DNA of 64,000 nucleotides from Pontibacter sp. HSC-14F20. GTDB taxonomy: Bacteria > Bacteroidota > Bacteroidia > Cytophagales > Hymenobacteraceae. Location: assembly GCF_019599265.1 (NCBI RefSeq), contig NZ_JAHZTC010000001.1:516864-580863 (forward strand), read 5' to 3'. Both the position numbers and the translations under genes were made by a program. Positions 26,545-35,045 of this stretch are shown in pieces. Below the pieces are notes generated by a model. It saw only the letters and a list, made by a program, of their open reading frames with translations, was not told the origin of the DNA and made no database searches. Within the stretch, counting starts at the first letter, position 1. Every line of letters begins with the position of its first letter.

Positions 26545-27924
26545 CTATTTCACCAGTCCAACCCGAAACTTCCTGCCTTTTATCTTACCATTTGTTAACG
26601 CCTCTACAATTTCACTGGCCTGCTCTGCAGGTATAGCCACATAGCTGGCTCTGTCCTGTACTTCGATGCGGCCGATCTGGTCGGCTTTCAATCCAGCTGC
26701 TGCGATCAGCGCGCCTACAATATCGCGTGGACTCAGTTTGTCTTTCCGGCCTGCGTTGATGTGGAGCGTGGCAAAGGCTTCGGTGAATTCGGGTTCAGCT
26801 TTCTCAACGCGTGCAGCGAGTTCATTTGTATTCAGCCATTCATCCATTCTCACCAGTCCCCAATCACGCAACGTTTTCTCGTCGCGGGTAGTGGCAAAGG
26901 TATAGACTTCCCCGCTTCGACCGGCACGGCCGGTGCGGCCGCTGCGGTGGAGGTAGGCGGCTTCGTCATCAGGCAGTTCGTAATGAATGATGTTTTTGAG
27001 GGCAGCAATGTCGAGTCCGCGGGCAGCCAGGTCGGTAGCAACGAGGACCTGTGTAGTGCCATTGCGGAAGAGCGTCATGGCTTTGTCACGATCCTGCTGC
27101 TCCATGCCGCCGTGTAGCGAACGAGCACCGAAACCGTGTTTAGCTAGCATGGCTGCCACATCGTCGGAGGCCCCGCGGGTGTTGCAGAATACCACTGTAC
27201 CGGCGGGGTTGATACTCTGCAGGAGGTGGAGCAAAGCTTGCTGCCTATCCGGCTGCGAGACTTTTATACCTGTGAGCCGCACCTGGTCAGGTATAGCATT
27301 AGGTGACACCTGCACAAATTGTGGATTTTTGAGCGAGTCCGTGATCAGTTGCTTCACTTCATCAGGCATGGTGGCAGAGAAAAGCACGGCCTGTCGCTTT
27401 TTAGGTATAGCCTCCAGTATCTGATCAATTTCATCGGCAAAACCCATTTCCAGAAGCTTGTCGGCTTCGTCGAGCACCAGCATACGTACCTGACTAAAAT
27501 CAACGGTCTGGCGATAAAGGTGGTCGGTCAGTCGACCGGGTGTGCCGACAAGCACTTGTGGCGGAAAAGCCAGCGAAGCACGCTCCTGCGAAAAAGAGTG
27601 CCCGCCATAAAAAGCGCTGATCTTGAGGTTGTCAATTTTCTGAGCGAGTTGCTTCAGTTCGTGGCGCACCTGCACGGCCAGTTCGCGGGTAGGTACCAAA
27701 ATAAGTGCCTGTACCTGCTGCTTGCTAGTGTCGATCTGCTGCAGCAGCGGCAAACCGAAGGCTGCTGTTTTTCCACTGCCCGTCTCGGCCTGGCCGGCTA
27801 CATCCTGCCCCTTGAGGAGCACAGGTATAGCGGAAAGCTGTATAGGAGTAGGAGTGTGAAATTCTAACTCAGCAAGGCGCTCCAACAGCGCAGGGGAGAG
27901 TCCCAGTTGATCAAATGAAGCCAT
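26545..27924 (-). CDS. dbpA: ATP-dependent RNA helicase, DbpA-like
   Basis: DEAD-box helicase with the full motif set: Q motif TPTPIQLSAIPVL, Walker A AETGSGKT, VLDEADKLLEMGF, SAT, and HRSGRTGRAG. Its C-terminal domain (about 390-459) is the DbpA RNA-binding fold, which in E. coli targets 23S rRNA hairpin 92 during 50S assembly. The start is placed at the Met before ASFDQLGL: a TACCTTTG box at 27945-27952 lies between it and the more distal Met, so the longer frame would begin upstream of its own promoter. About 459 residues, normal for DbpA. Confidence 0.9.
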   Translation of the reverse strand: MASFDQLGLSPALLERLAELEFHTPTPIQLSAIPVLLKGQDVAGQAETGSGKTAAFGLPLLQQIDTSKQQVQALILVPTRELAVQVRHELKQLAQKIDNLKISAFYGGHSFSQERASLAFPPQVLVGTPGRLTDHLYRQTVDFSQVRMLVLDEADKLLEMGFADEIDQILEAIPKKRQAVLFSATMPDEVKQLITDSLKNPQFVQVSPNAIPDQVRLTGIKVSQPDRQQALLHLLQSINPAGTVVFCNTRGASDDVAAMLAKHGFGARSLHGGMEQQDRDKAMTLFRNGTTQVLVATDLAARGLDIAALKNIIHYELPDDEAAYLHRSGRTGRAGRSGEVYTFATTRDEKTLRDWGLVRMDEWLNTNELAARVEKAEPEFTEAFATLHINAGRKDKLSPRDIVGALIAAAGLKADQIGRIEVQDRASYVAIPAEQASEIVEALTNGKIKGRKFRVGLVK

Positions 27925-27944
27925 AGGCATGCGTACGTGAAGCG

Positions 27945-27952
27945 CAAAGGTA
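27945..27952 (-). promoter_or_regulatory. -7 box of the dbpA-like gene
   Basis: Minus strand TACCTTTG, full match to TAnnTTTG, 20 bases upstream of the chosen start codon; it decides that start. Confidence 0.6.
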
Positions 27953-27997
27953 CGGATTCCAATATATCCCATCTGCTATTTTTTCAGTATTAGGGGT

Positions 27998-29101
27998 ATG
28001 GCAAACGACTACAATCGGGTAAAAAAACTTACTTATTGGTTATTGTTTCTGGTGCTATTGGTGTTTGTGCTCGTGGAAACACGCGAATTCCTTTACCCGC
28101 TGGTGATGGCCATGCTATTTGCCTACCTGCTCTACCCGGTTGTCAAGCGACTGGAGAAATGGGGATTACCGCGCATAGTGGCTAATTTCGTGACTATTAT
28201 TGCGTCCCTGGCTTTGTCTGTCGGTTTACTTATTCTGCTGTACAAACAACTTTCTGTTTTCATCTCCGATTTACCCGCTTTGAAAGAAAAGGCACTGGCC
28301 AACATTGATATGCTGCAGGCGCTCATCGATCAGAAGTTTGGTGACGAAAGCCAGGCCAACGAGCGCTGGCTACGCATCCAGGTGAATAATGCGCTGGACT
28401 TAAGTGGCGAGGCCATTACCAGCATACTACTTGCCACTACCAGTACCATTACCAAATTCGGTCTGATGCCGGTATACATTTTCCTGATGCTTTATTACCG
28501 CAATAAGTTCGAGTATTTTCTGTTCAGGATATTTCCTTCGCATAAACATGGCAAGGTTAAGGTGATGATAGATGAGATTTCGAATGTGACCAAACATTAC
28601 ATGGGCGGAGTGGTGATCGTGATTTTGATCCTGTGCATTCTCAACTCTGTCGGGCTGATGCTCATCGGTGTGGAATACGCGCTTCTGCTGGGTATTGTGT
28701 CGGCTTTCATCAATTTTATACCTTATTTCGGGACCCTGATTGGGGGAGCCATACCGCTGCTCTTTACCTTGGTGGTGCAAGGGGATCCGCAGAAAACCTT
28801 TGCTGTGCTGCTTTTCTTCCTGGCCATTCAATTCACCGAAAACAACATCCTCACACCCAATATTACCGGCAGCCGGGTGAACATTAATCCGCTCTTTACT
28901 ATTCTCAGCATTATAGTAGGTGGTATGCTGTGGGGTTTGCCGGGCATGTTTGTGGCGGTACCTATTGTAGGCATGTTTAAAATATACTTCGATCATAGTC
29001 CGGAGCTGCAGGCCTATTCTTTTATGCTCGGCACCGAGGGCACCGAAGAACACGCACTTACCATCGATAAAGTCCTCCGTTTTCTGCGCCTCAGGAAGTA
29101 A
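27998..29101 (+). CDS. AI-2E family transporter (PerM/TqsA-like)
   Basis: A 367-residue membrane protein of the AI-2E transporter family (UPF0118). The hydrophobic N-terminal pair, the extracytoplasmic helical segment (about 80-140) and the conserved C-terminal core IVSAFINFIPYFGTLIGGAIP, NNILTPNITGSRVNINPL and GGMLWGLPGMFVAVPIVGMFKIY are all seen. Members export small molecules or act as Na+/H+ antiporters; the AI-2 name does not establish the substrate. Possibly followed in the same transcript by the DUF2062 gene, 200 bases on. Confidence 0.92.
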   Translation: MANDYNRVKKLTYWLLFLVLLVFVLVETREFLYPLVMAMLFAYLLYPVVKRLEKWGLPRIVANFVTIIASLALSVGLLILLYKQLSVFISDLPALKEKALANIDMLQALIDQKFGDESQANERWLRIQVNNALDLSGEAITSILLATTSTITKFGLMPVYIFLMLYYRNKFEYFLFRIFPSHKHGKVKVMIDEISNVTKHYMGGVVIVILILCILNSVGLMLIGVEYALLLGIVSAFINFIPYFGTLIGGAIPLLFTLVVQGDPQKTFAVLLFFLAIQFTENNILTPNITGSRVNINPLFTILSIIVGGMLWGLPGMFVAVPIVGMFKIYFDHSPELQAYSFMLGTEGTEEHALTIDKVLRFLRLRK

Positions 29102-29306
29102 AATACAAACAATAAGTGCTATTTCTGCTTCCGGTAAAATAACTAAAACAAAAGCAGTGCTGACAGGTTACTTTTAGCGTATTCTGAGCATTAACAGGCA
29201 GTTGAGTTGTCGTATCATTTATGCTTCAGAGCATGCAACTCTTTTAAGGTTTCGGGCGTCTTCTTTGTAGTACCATCTCCCAAAATATAGTTTTAAAGCC
29301 AAAGGT

Positions 29307-29864
29307 TTGTCTACCTCCATTATCTCCTCATTTTTCAAGCACCGCATCACACAGCCTGTGCTCAACCTGCTCCGGCAGGGCATGACGCCGCATAAGCTGG
29401 CCGTTACGGTTGCGCTTGGCACGGTGGTAGGTATATTGCCCGCTCTGGGCGTCACGACAGTGATAGGAACCGCATTGGCTGCCCGTTTCAGACTAAATAT
29501 TGCTGCTACCGTGCTGGTCAGTTACCTGGTGCATCCACTGCAACTATTGCTGATCATTCCTTTTATCAAGGCAGGTATTTTTATGTTCGGGCTCGATGAT
29601 CTTAAACTAACACTGGATGAAATGATCGCGATGTTCAGAATAGACTGGCTGGCAGCATTGAACAAACTGTGGATGGCTAATTTAGCTGCTGTATCAGCCT
29701 GGGCGATACTGGCTATACCTGTTGGGGCTTTGCTATACTTTGCCTTACTTCCTGTTTTAAAGCGGGTTTTACCAAAGCCTGCAACTCAACCTATACCTGT
29801 CACTTCTATATCTGAGCTAGCGATCCCGGCTATACCTATACCTGAAACTGAAGTTCAACCTTAG
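29307..29864 (+). CDS. DUF2062 membrane protein
   Basis: A 185-residue DUF2062 protein: conserved GMTPHKLAVTVALGTVVGILPALG, three or so further hydrophobic segments, and VSYLVHPLQLLLIIPF. It starts at TTG; no better start fits the family's N-terminus. The hydrophilic tail ends IPAIPIPETEVQP, where two overlapping TATACCT words write Ile-Pro-Ile-Pro. Function unknown; relatives often sit beside glycosyltransferases. Confidence 0.85.
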   Translation: MSTSIISSFFKHRITQPVLNLLRQGMTPHKLAVTVALGTVVGILPALGVTTVIGTALAARFRLNIAATVLVSYLVHPLQLLLIIPFIKAGIFMFGLDDLKLTLDEMIAMFRIDWLAALNKLWMANLAAVSAWAILAIPVGALLYFALLPVLKRVLPKPATQPIPVTSISELAIPAIPIPETEVQP

Positions 29865-29899
29865 GTCCAAATTATAGCAACGCATACCAGAAGCTTATA

Positions 29900-29942
29900 A
29901 AACACAAAAGCCAGCTCATTGTAGAAGCTGGCTTTTGTGTTT
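29900..29942. terminator. bidirectional terminator
   Basis: Perfect 17-bp arms (AAACACAAAAGCCAGCT and its complement) around a 9-nt loop, with A and T tracts outside. It serves both the DUF2062 gene and the converging OmpA-like gene. Confidence 0.9.
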
Positions 29943-29956
29943 ATACTGAGTAAGGA

Positions 29957-30814
29957 TCAGGCTGACTCCAGAATCTGGAACAGTTCGTCCAGTTTAGGGG
30001 TAAGGATAATCTCGGTTCGGCGGTTTTTCTGACGAGCCTCTTTTGTTTTGGCTTCATCGAGTGGCACATACAGGCTGCGACCAGAAGGCGTCACGCGATC
30101 AGGCTGCACGCCGGCTTGTGTTATGATGCGGGTGATTTCTGTGGCACGTAGCACACTCAGGTCCCAGTTGTCCTGCATACCTACGGTACCGCGGGCGATC
30201 GGCACATCATCCGTATGGCCTTCCACGACCACGTTCACATCCTGCTGCTCTTTCAGTACGGCGGCCAGTTTTTTCAGGGCTTCCACACCTTTCGGGTCCA
30301 CTTTGGTAGAGCCGGAGTTGAACAGCAATTGCTCTGCCAGCGATACGTATACCTTGCCGTTGCGAATGTTTACCGTCAGGTCTTTGTCGTTGAAGCCGAG
30401 CAGCGCGTTGCTCACTTTTGAACGGAGGGCATTTACAGCTTTATCTTTCTCGTCGAGGATACGCTGCAGTTCGGCCAGACGCTGTTCGCGGGCTTTGAGG
30501 TCGGCGTTCAGTTTGTCGATCTGCGATTTGCTCATGTTCAGATTATCTCCCAGTGCTTTGCCTTCTTTCAGGGCCTGCTGCAAACTCTGCTGGTACTCTG
30601 CCTTCTGGCGCTCCAATTCGGCTCGTTCCTGCTCCAACTGGGCTTTCTCGTTTTCAAGCGCAGACTTTTGCTGCTCCAGGTCAGACTTATCCAGTTCCAG
30701 TGCATTTTTGCGCGTCATCAGGTCATCGTATTTCTTTTTGGAAACGACGCAGGAAGAAAGCGACATAGTTCCCACTAACAGAAGGAGGGAGGCTCTGTAG
30801 AATTGCTTTTTCAT
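29957..30814 (-). CDS. OmpA-family lipoprotein with coiled coil
   Basis: A 285-residue envelope protein with a lipoprotein signal (MSLSSC, Cys about 22), a long coiled coil (about 35-130, repeated LEQ/LEN heptads) and a C-terminal OmpA domain with NVVVEGHTDDVPI, NWDLSVLRATEI, GRSLYVPLDEAKTKEARQKNRRTEIIL. The NxxLSxxRA..V and R-x-N-R-R-x-E-I residues are the peptidoglycan-binding signature. It would bridge the outer membrane and the cell wall. Heads-to-tail with two TPR proteins (gaps 42 and 85 bases), probably one operon. Confidence 0.92.
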   Translation of the reverse strand: MKKQFYRASLLLLVGTMSLSSCVVSKKKYDDLMTRKNALELDKSDLEQQKSALENEKAQLEQERAELERQKAEYQQSLQQALKEGKALGDNLNMSKSQIDKLNADLKAREQRLAELQRILDEKDKAVNALRSKVSNALLGFNDKDLTVNIRNGKVYVSLAEQLLFNSGSTKVDPKGVEALKKLAAVLKEQQDVNVVVEGHTDDVPIARGTVGMQDNWDLSVLRATEITRIITQAGVQPDRVTPSGRSLYVPLDEAKTKEARQKNRRTEIILTPKLDELFQILESA

Positions 30815-30856
30815 ATCAATCTTTAAGGTTGGATGGTGCTTGTGTATTGTTCTTGC

Positions 30857-31567
30857 TTAGTTGGCTGCTTCGGCTTCGCTGCGGAACATGCCTTTCGGGT
30901 CTGGCATGCGTACCATTAATTCTGACAGGAAATCATAATCCAGCGACATAATATTGATGTCACGGCCACGGTGCAGGTAATCCCAGGCTTCGGCGTATTT
31001 CTTGTTATGAAAGTATACGCGCGAAAGGCCTGTTAAGGCAAAAGCGTTATTTTGGTCCGCCTTTAGAGCACGGTCAAGAAAAGCAGTTGCCTGTTTCAAA
31101 TTCTTTTTCTTTTTGTCTGTGGTGTATTGCTGCAGGTAAGCTGCGCCAATATCAGAGAGCAACAAAGAGTTGTTCGGTTGGTATTTCAGTGCACGGTCCA
31201 GCATGCCAATTGCTTCCCGGGAGTTACCTTTGCTTTGTTCCACCAGGCCAAATGCCCAGTAAGTATTGTAATTATCCGGGTTGAGGAGCCAGGCCAGGTT
31301 AAAGCGGTAAACTGCCGTGTCTACCTGCCCTTCATTCAGATACTCCCAACCGCGGTCCATAAAAAAATTGCTGGCCTCCGTGCGGCTTTCGAAGCTCTTA
31401 TCGCAGCTGGTCAGAAATTTTTCATCTGCTTTCTGCTCAGCATCTGTTTTGGCAATCTGCCCAAACATTGGCAGTACTTTCGGGTGCGATGCAGGCTGCT
31501 GCTCCTGCGCAAAGGCCATTGAGCCGCTTAGTAATATAGTGGCCGCAGCCAGGAAAATTCTTTTCAT
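30857..31567 (-). CDS. secreted TPR protein
   Basis: A 236-residue protein with a signal peptide (FLAAATILLSGSMAFAQ) and about four tetratricopeptide repeats (DTAVYRFNLAWLLNPDNYNT, AIGMLDRALKYQPNNSLLL, ATAFLDRALKADQNNAFAL, and YAEAWDYLHRGRDI). TPR arrays serve as protein-docking surfaces. It resembles the adjacent upstream lipoprotein in length and order of repeats, so the pair looks like an old duplication. Likely co-transcribed with the OmpA-like gene. Confidence 0.88.
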   Translation of the reverse strand: MKRIFLAAATILLSGSMAFAQEQQPASHPKVLPMFGQIAKTDAEQKADEKFLTSCDKSFESRTEASNFFMDRGWEYLNEGQVDTAVYRFNLAWLLNPDNYNTYWAFGLVEQSKGNSREAIGMLDRALKYQPNNSLLLSDIGAAYLQQYTTDKKKKNLKQATAFLDRALKADQNNAFALTGLSRVYFHNKKYAEAWDYLHRGRDINIMSLDYDFLSELMVRMPDPKGMFRSEAEAAN

Positions 31568-31652
31568 GTAACGGTATCAGCTAGGTATGGTAATCCTTCT
31601 TGAACTTAAAAATACGCCACCTGACTTGAAATAACAAATACCGTCTTTTCAT

Positions 31653-32366
31653 TTAGTGGTATTTGCCAGCCGGATCCTGCTGCTTCTCTAACAGGGCTGC
31701 AATGAAAGCGGCATCTGCTATACCTTTGTCTTTGCTGATACTTTTGTGAAGGTAACTCCATGCCTTACCGTACTCCTGCAGGTAATAGTGGCTGATGGCT
31801 AATTTGTAATAGGCGTCTGCAGCGTCAGGGGAGTAGCGCACGGCGCTTTCGAGCAGTTTACGGCTCTGCATCAGGTCTTCGGGGTTGCTTTCAGCGTAAA
31901 ATCGACCAAGATGGCTGGTAGCCAAGTCGGTGAGCAGTCGCGGATTGTGCTGGTCTTTTTCCAGGGCATGGTAAAGCAAAAAGAGGGCTTTATCAAATGC
32001 TTTTTGCTGCCCGTATACAAGCCCGTAGCCCCAGTATACCTCGTTGTTGGTGCTATCCATCAGCCAGGCCCGCCCAAAAAAGAAGTTTGCAGAATCCAGC
32101 TTCTCTTCATTGAAAGTGCGCTTTGCTTGTAAGGCATAGTAACCGGAGGCAGCTTTGCGGTTCATAAACCGTTTTGCATCCTTGTCCAGCATTTTCTTTT
32201 GCTGCTGTTTTTCCTGCAGGGTCAGAGTTTGTTTTGCCGGAATGACGTCGGCCATTGTGAGTTCTGGTCGGGGTGCCTCGCTGTTTTCGATGATGGCATT
32301 TTGGGAGGTACAGGCAGCCATCGAGCCTGCTATCATTAATCCAAAAGCGATGAGGTTGCTTCGCAT
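31653..32366 (-). CDS. TPR lipoprotein, paralogue of the next gene
   Basis: A 237-residue lipoprotein (signal ending GSMAAC) with TPR-like repeats: NFFFGRAWLMDSTNNEVYW, ALFLLYHALEKDQHNPRLL, SRKLLESAVRYSPDAADAYY and YGKAWSYLHKSISKDKG. It shares repeat spacing and the final AW.YLH motif with the neighbouring TPR protein. First gene of the probable TPR-TPR-OmpA operon. Confidence 0.86.
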   Translation of the reverse strand: MRSNLIAFGLMIAGSMAACTSQNAIIENSEAPRPELTMADVIPAKQTLTLQEKQQQKKMLDKDAKRFMNRKAASGYYALQAKRTFNEEKLDSANFFFGRAWLMDSTNNEVYWGYGLVYGQQKAFDKALFLLYHALEKDQHNPRLLTDLATSHLGRFYAESNPEDLMQSRKLLESAVRYSPDAADAYYKLAISHYYLQEYGKAWSYLHKSISKDKGIADAAFIAALLEKQQDPAGKYH

Positions 32367-32550
32367 GCTTAAAGCGGGTTGATTCTGGCTTCAAACGAGC
32401 TCACTTCCCAAATAGTGCCTCCTTCGTAATCATCCGTTTAATATTGGTCTTATTGTCCATTTCCACAAAGGTATAGCCCAATTAACTTTTCGGGCACCTC
32501 CTGTTAATTGATGGATAGCAAAGGTATATGTCAAAATTAAAATCAGCAAC

Positions 32551-32585
32551 TTGTCGGAATAATTGCGACAATGTTCGTATATTTG
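32551..32585 (+). promoter_or_regulatory. promoter and possible operator of the RES-Xre pair
   Basis: TATATTTG (32578-32585) is a full -7 match. TTGTCG and CGACAA (32551-32556 and 32566-32571, 9-bp spacer) form an inverted repeat where the -33 element should lie. Antitoxin binding here would block the promoter, the usual autoregulation of such pairs. Confidence 0.55.
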
Positions 32586-32595
32586 ATAAAAGGAA

Positions 32596-33030
32596 ATGAT
32601 TATGGGAAAGGCACTAAAAGTGAATGCAGGAATTAACTTCAGTCTGCTGGACGACAGGGACGTGTTTATGCTGATCACCACTGTCCGGGAAGGTATAAAG
32701 TATGCCACTTTTCAGAATATCGCCAATAAAATTCCTTTTAGTTTGGGCGAGTGGTCTGAATTCCTGCATTTGTCAGAGCGCACGTTTCAGCGTTACAAAA
32801 AAGAGCAGCGTAAGTTTGACCCGCTACACTCAGAAAAGATACTCGAAATCACGCTTGTGTATAACAAAGGGGTAGAGGTGTTCGGCGAAAAAGAAGACTT
32901 TGATGCCTGGTTGGAAGCCAAAAACGTGGCCCTCGGTGGTATACGCCCCAAAGAACTGCTCGACAGCACGTTTGGCATTGGTCTGCTGCGCGACGAACTG
33001 ACCCGCATTGAACATGGTGTGCTCGCATGA
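32596..33030 (+). CDS. Xre/MbcA/ParS-type antitoxin
   Basis: A 144-residue antitoxin of the RES-Xre type. The N-terminal half is a degenerate helix-turn-helix (SLGEWSEFLHLSERTFQRYKKE). The C-terminal DUF2384 domain (ALGGIRPKELLDSTFGIGLLRDELTRIEHGVLA) plugs the toxin active site in known members. Its stop overlaps the toxin start (ATGA), giving coupled translation, and a TTGTCG-N9-CGACAA palindrome lies over the promoter. Confidence 0.92.
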   Translation: MIMGKALKVNAGINFSLLDDRDVFMLITTVREGIKYATFQNIANKIPFSLGEWSEFLHLSERTFQRYKKEQRKFDPLHSEKILEITLVYNKGVEVFGEKEDFDAWLEAKNVALGGIRPKELLDSTFGIGLLRDELTRIEHGVLA

Positions 33031-33488
33031 TCGTATACCGCCTCAGCAGAAAACTGTATTGCAATGACTTGTCTGGTAAAGGAGCTGAATTGGCAGGTGG
33101 CCGATGGAACAGCAAAGGGACCGCTGTGCTCTATACCAGCGAATCCATCGCCTTGTGTACAGTAGAGATAGCCGTGCACATGCCGCTGGGTATTGTACCC
33201 AAAGACTACTACCTGGTTACAATAGAAATCCCGGATAACGAGCCGATCGGGGAGATACATGAAAAGGACCTTGCTGCTTCCTGGAAATCATTTCCGCATA
33301 GTAGCGTCACCCAAAAGGTCGGGGACAGTTACGTCCGGGACGGGGTATACCTTTTCTTAAAAGTACCATCAGCCACCGTACAGGGCACATTCAATTATCT
33401 CGTAAATCCACACCATCCCGAATTTCACAAGGTCCGCATACTCAAAACAGAGCCTTTTGTATTCGACAAGCGCTTATTTATCAAATAA
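33027..33488 (+). CDS. RES-domain toxin (NAD+ phosphorylase type)
   Basis: A 153-residue RES-domain toxin. Known members (for example MbcT, and RES of Pseudomonas) destroy NAD+ and stop growth. The Arg-Glu-Ser signature is visible: VYRLSRKLY, GGRWNSKGTAVLYTSES, ALCTVEIAVH. The frame overlaps the antitoxin by four bases. It appears intact, so the pair is probably active, but activity is inferred from family. Confidence 0.93.
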   Translation: MIVYRLSRKLYCNDLSGKGAELAGGRWNSKGTAVLYTSESIALCTVEIAVHMPLGIVPKDYYLVTIEIPDNEPIGEIHEKDLAASWKSFPHSSVTQKVGDSYVRDGVYLFLKVPSATVQGTFNYLVNPHHPEFHKVRILKTEPFVFDKRLFIK

Positions 33489-33494
33489 AGGGCG

Positions 33495-34874
33495 CTAGTG
33501 TAGTTCGTATGTGGTACCCATTTCAGCAATGGTGCAGCCCCATCCTAACGTATCTGTTATCTTCAATCTCAGCGCTTCGAGCGCCTGAGCTTCGCCATGG
33601 TTCAGAAACACCTGTAGCGGCACCTTTTTAAAATGACTGAGCCACCAAAGCAGATCTGCCTGGTCACCGTGCGCTGATAATGATGAAATTTGCTGTATTT
33701 CGGCATTCACCGGGTAGTAATTGCCCTGCATTTTTATCTCAGTTGCACCACTAAGTAGCAGACTGCCCCTGGTGCCAAGCGCCTGAAAACCTACCAACAG
33801 CACGGTGTTATTCGCGTCGTGGATCAGGCGTTGCAGGTAGTAAAGTACTCTTCCTCCGGTCACCATACCGCTTCCCGCAATTACGATCTTAGGACCTGGC
33901 TTATCAAGTACGCGCAGGGTCTGCTCAAATTCACGGATCACCTGCACATTGTTCATCATGGTTCGGCACTCGGCATCGCTCAGACTGTGCCAGTCACGGT
34001 GGTGCAGGTATAGCTTCGTCACATCAATACCCATGGGCGTGTCGAGGTAGATCGGTATATTCGGTATACTTCGCTCTTCACGCAAGGTGTTAAGTATAAG
34101 CAGCAGTTCCTGCGCCCGCTCCACGGCAAAACTCGGTATCAACAGCACACCTCCTTTATCAATGGTATGTCTTACATATGCTTGTAGCTCGTCGTAAGTT
34201 GAGGTTTGTTCATGCAGCCTGTCGCCGTAAGTAGACTCCAGAACCAAGTAATCGGCCTCCCTTATAAAAGCAGGCGGCTCCATGAGCAGTGGTTTGCGCC
34301 GCCCGATATCACCTGAAAACATGATGGTGCGGTCCTTGCATCTGAGTTCTACAAAAGCAGAACCTAAAATATGACCACTTTTCCGGAAGCAGAATTTCAT
34401 ATCCTCATTGATGATCACCCATTCGTTGTCCAGGTGTGTATCGAAGAGCGGCATGGTCAGGTCTACATCTTCGGAGGTATAAAGCGGCTTCGCCGGGTGA
34501 TGCTTGCTGTAGCCTCCATGGTTAGCTTTGGCAGTGTCTTCTACCTGTATTTTGGCACTGTCGCGCAGAATGATTTCGGTTACGTCGCGGGTTGGCGTGG
34601 TGGCATAAATGGGGCCGTTATACCCTTTCTGGGTAAGCACGGGCAGGTAACCGCAATGATCCAGGTGACCGTGCGTCAGAATAACAGCTTCCAGTTCCTC
34701 AACATTCAACGGGAGGTTCTGCCAGTTGAGCAGGCGCATTTGCTTTAATCCCTGGAACAAACCACAGTCGATCAGCACCTGGTGCTTATCTGTTTTGAGC
34801 AGTAATTTAGAACCAGTTACAGTACCGGCACCGCCCAGAAAAGTCAGTGTGAAAGGAGGAGTAGAGTTTAGCAT
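33495..34874 (-). CDS. beta-CASP metallo-beta-lactamase ribonuclease
   Basis: A 459-residue MBL-fold RNase of the CPSF/Ysh1-like group. Zinc motifs: VILTHGHLDHCGYLP (HxHxDH), later FSGDIGRRKP and SSLSAHGDQADLLWWL. The beta-CASP domain (about 200-370) includes YLDTPMGIDVTKLY and AGSGMVTGGRVLYYL, and the RNA-metabolism motif precedes a C-terminal KH-like portion. It would cleave or trim RNA; the targets are unknown. It converges closely (6-base gap) with the RES toxin gene. Confidence 0.92.
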   Translation of the reverse strand: MLNSTPPFTLTFLGGAGTVTGSKLLLKTDKHQVLIDCGLFQGLKQMRLLNWQNLPLNVEELEAVILTHGHLDHCGYLPVLTQKGYNGPIYATTPTRDVTEIILRDSAKIQVEDTAKANHGGYSKHHPAKPLYTSEDVDLTMPLFDTHLDNEWVIINEDMKFCFRKSGHILGSAFVELRCKDRTIMFSGDIGRRKPLLMEPPAFIREADYLVLESTYGDRLHEQTSTYDELQAYVRHTIDKGGVLLIPSFAVERAQELLLILNTLREERSIPNIPIYLDTPMGIDVTKLYLHHRDWHSLSDAECRTMMNNVQVIREFEQTLRVLDKPGPKIVIAGSGMVTGGRVLYYLQRLIHDANNTVLLVGFQALGTRGSLLLSGATEIKMQGNYYPVNAEIQQISSLSAHGDQADLLWWLSHFKKVPLQVFLNHGEAQALEALRLKITDTLGWGCTIAEMGTTYELH

Positions 34875-35045
34875 GTGTTCTATGGATAGTAGGTATGGGT
34901 AAGATAGATAATCCTGGATTGTTGTATAATGATAAATGTTACTTTTTTCATCTATCCGTTAACTTATTTGTCTCCATCTCATGTTTAACAGTAATTTAAA
35001 ATAAGCATACTGGCAGCTACGCAGCTTTTGCCGTATCTTCGCCGC

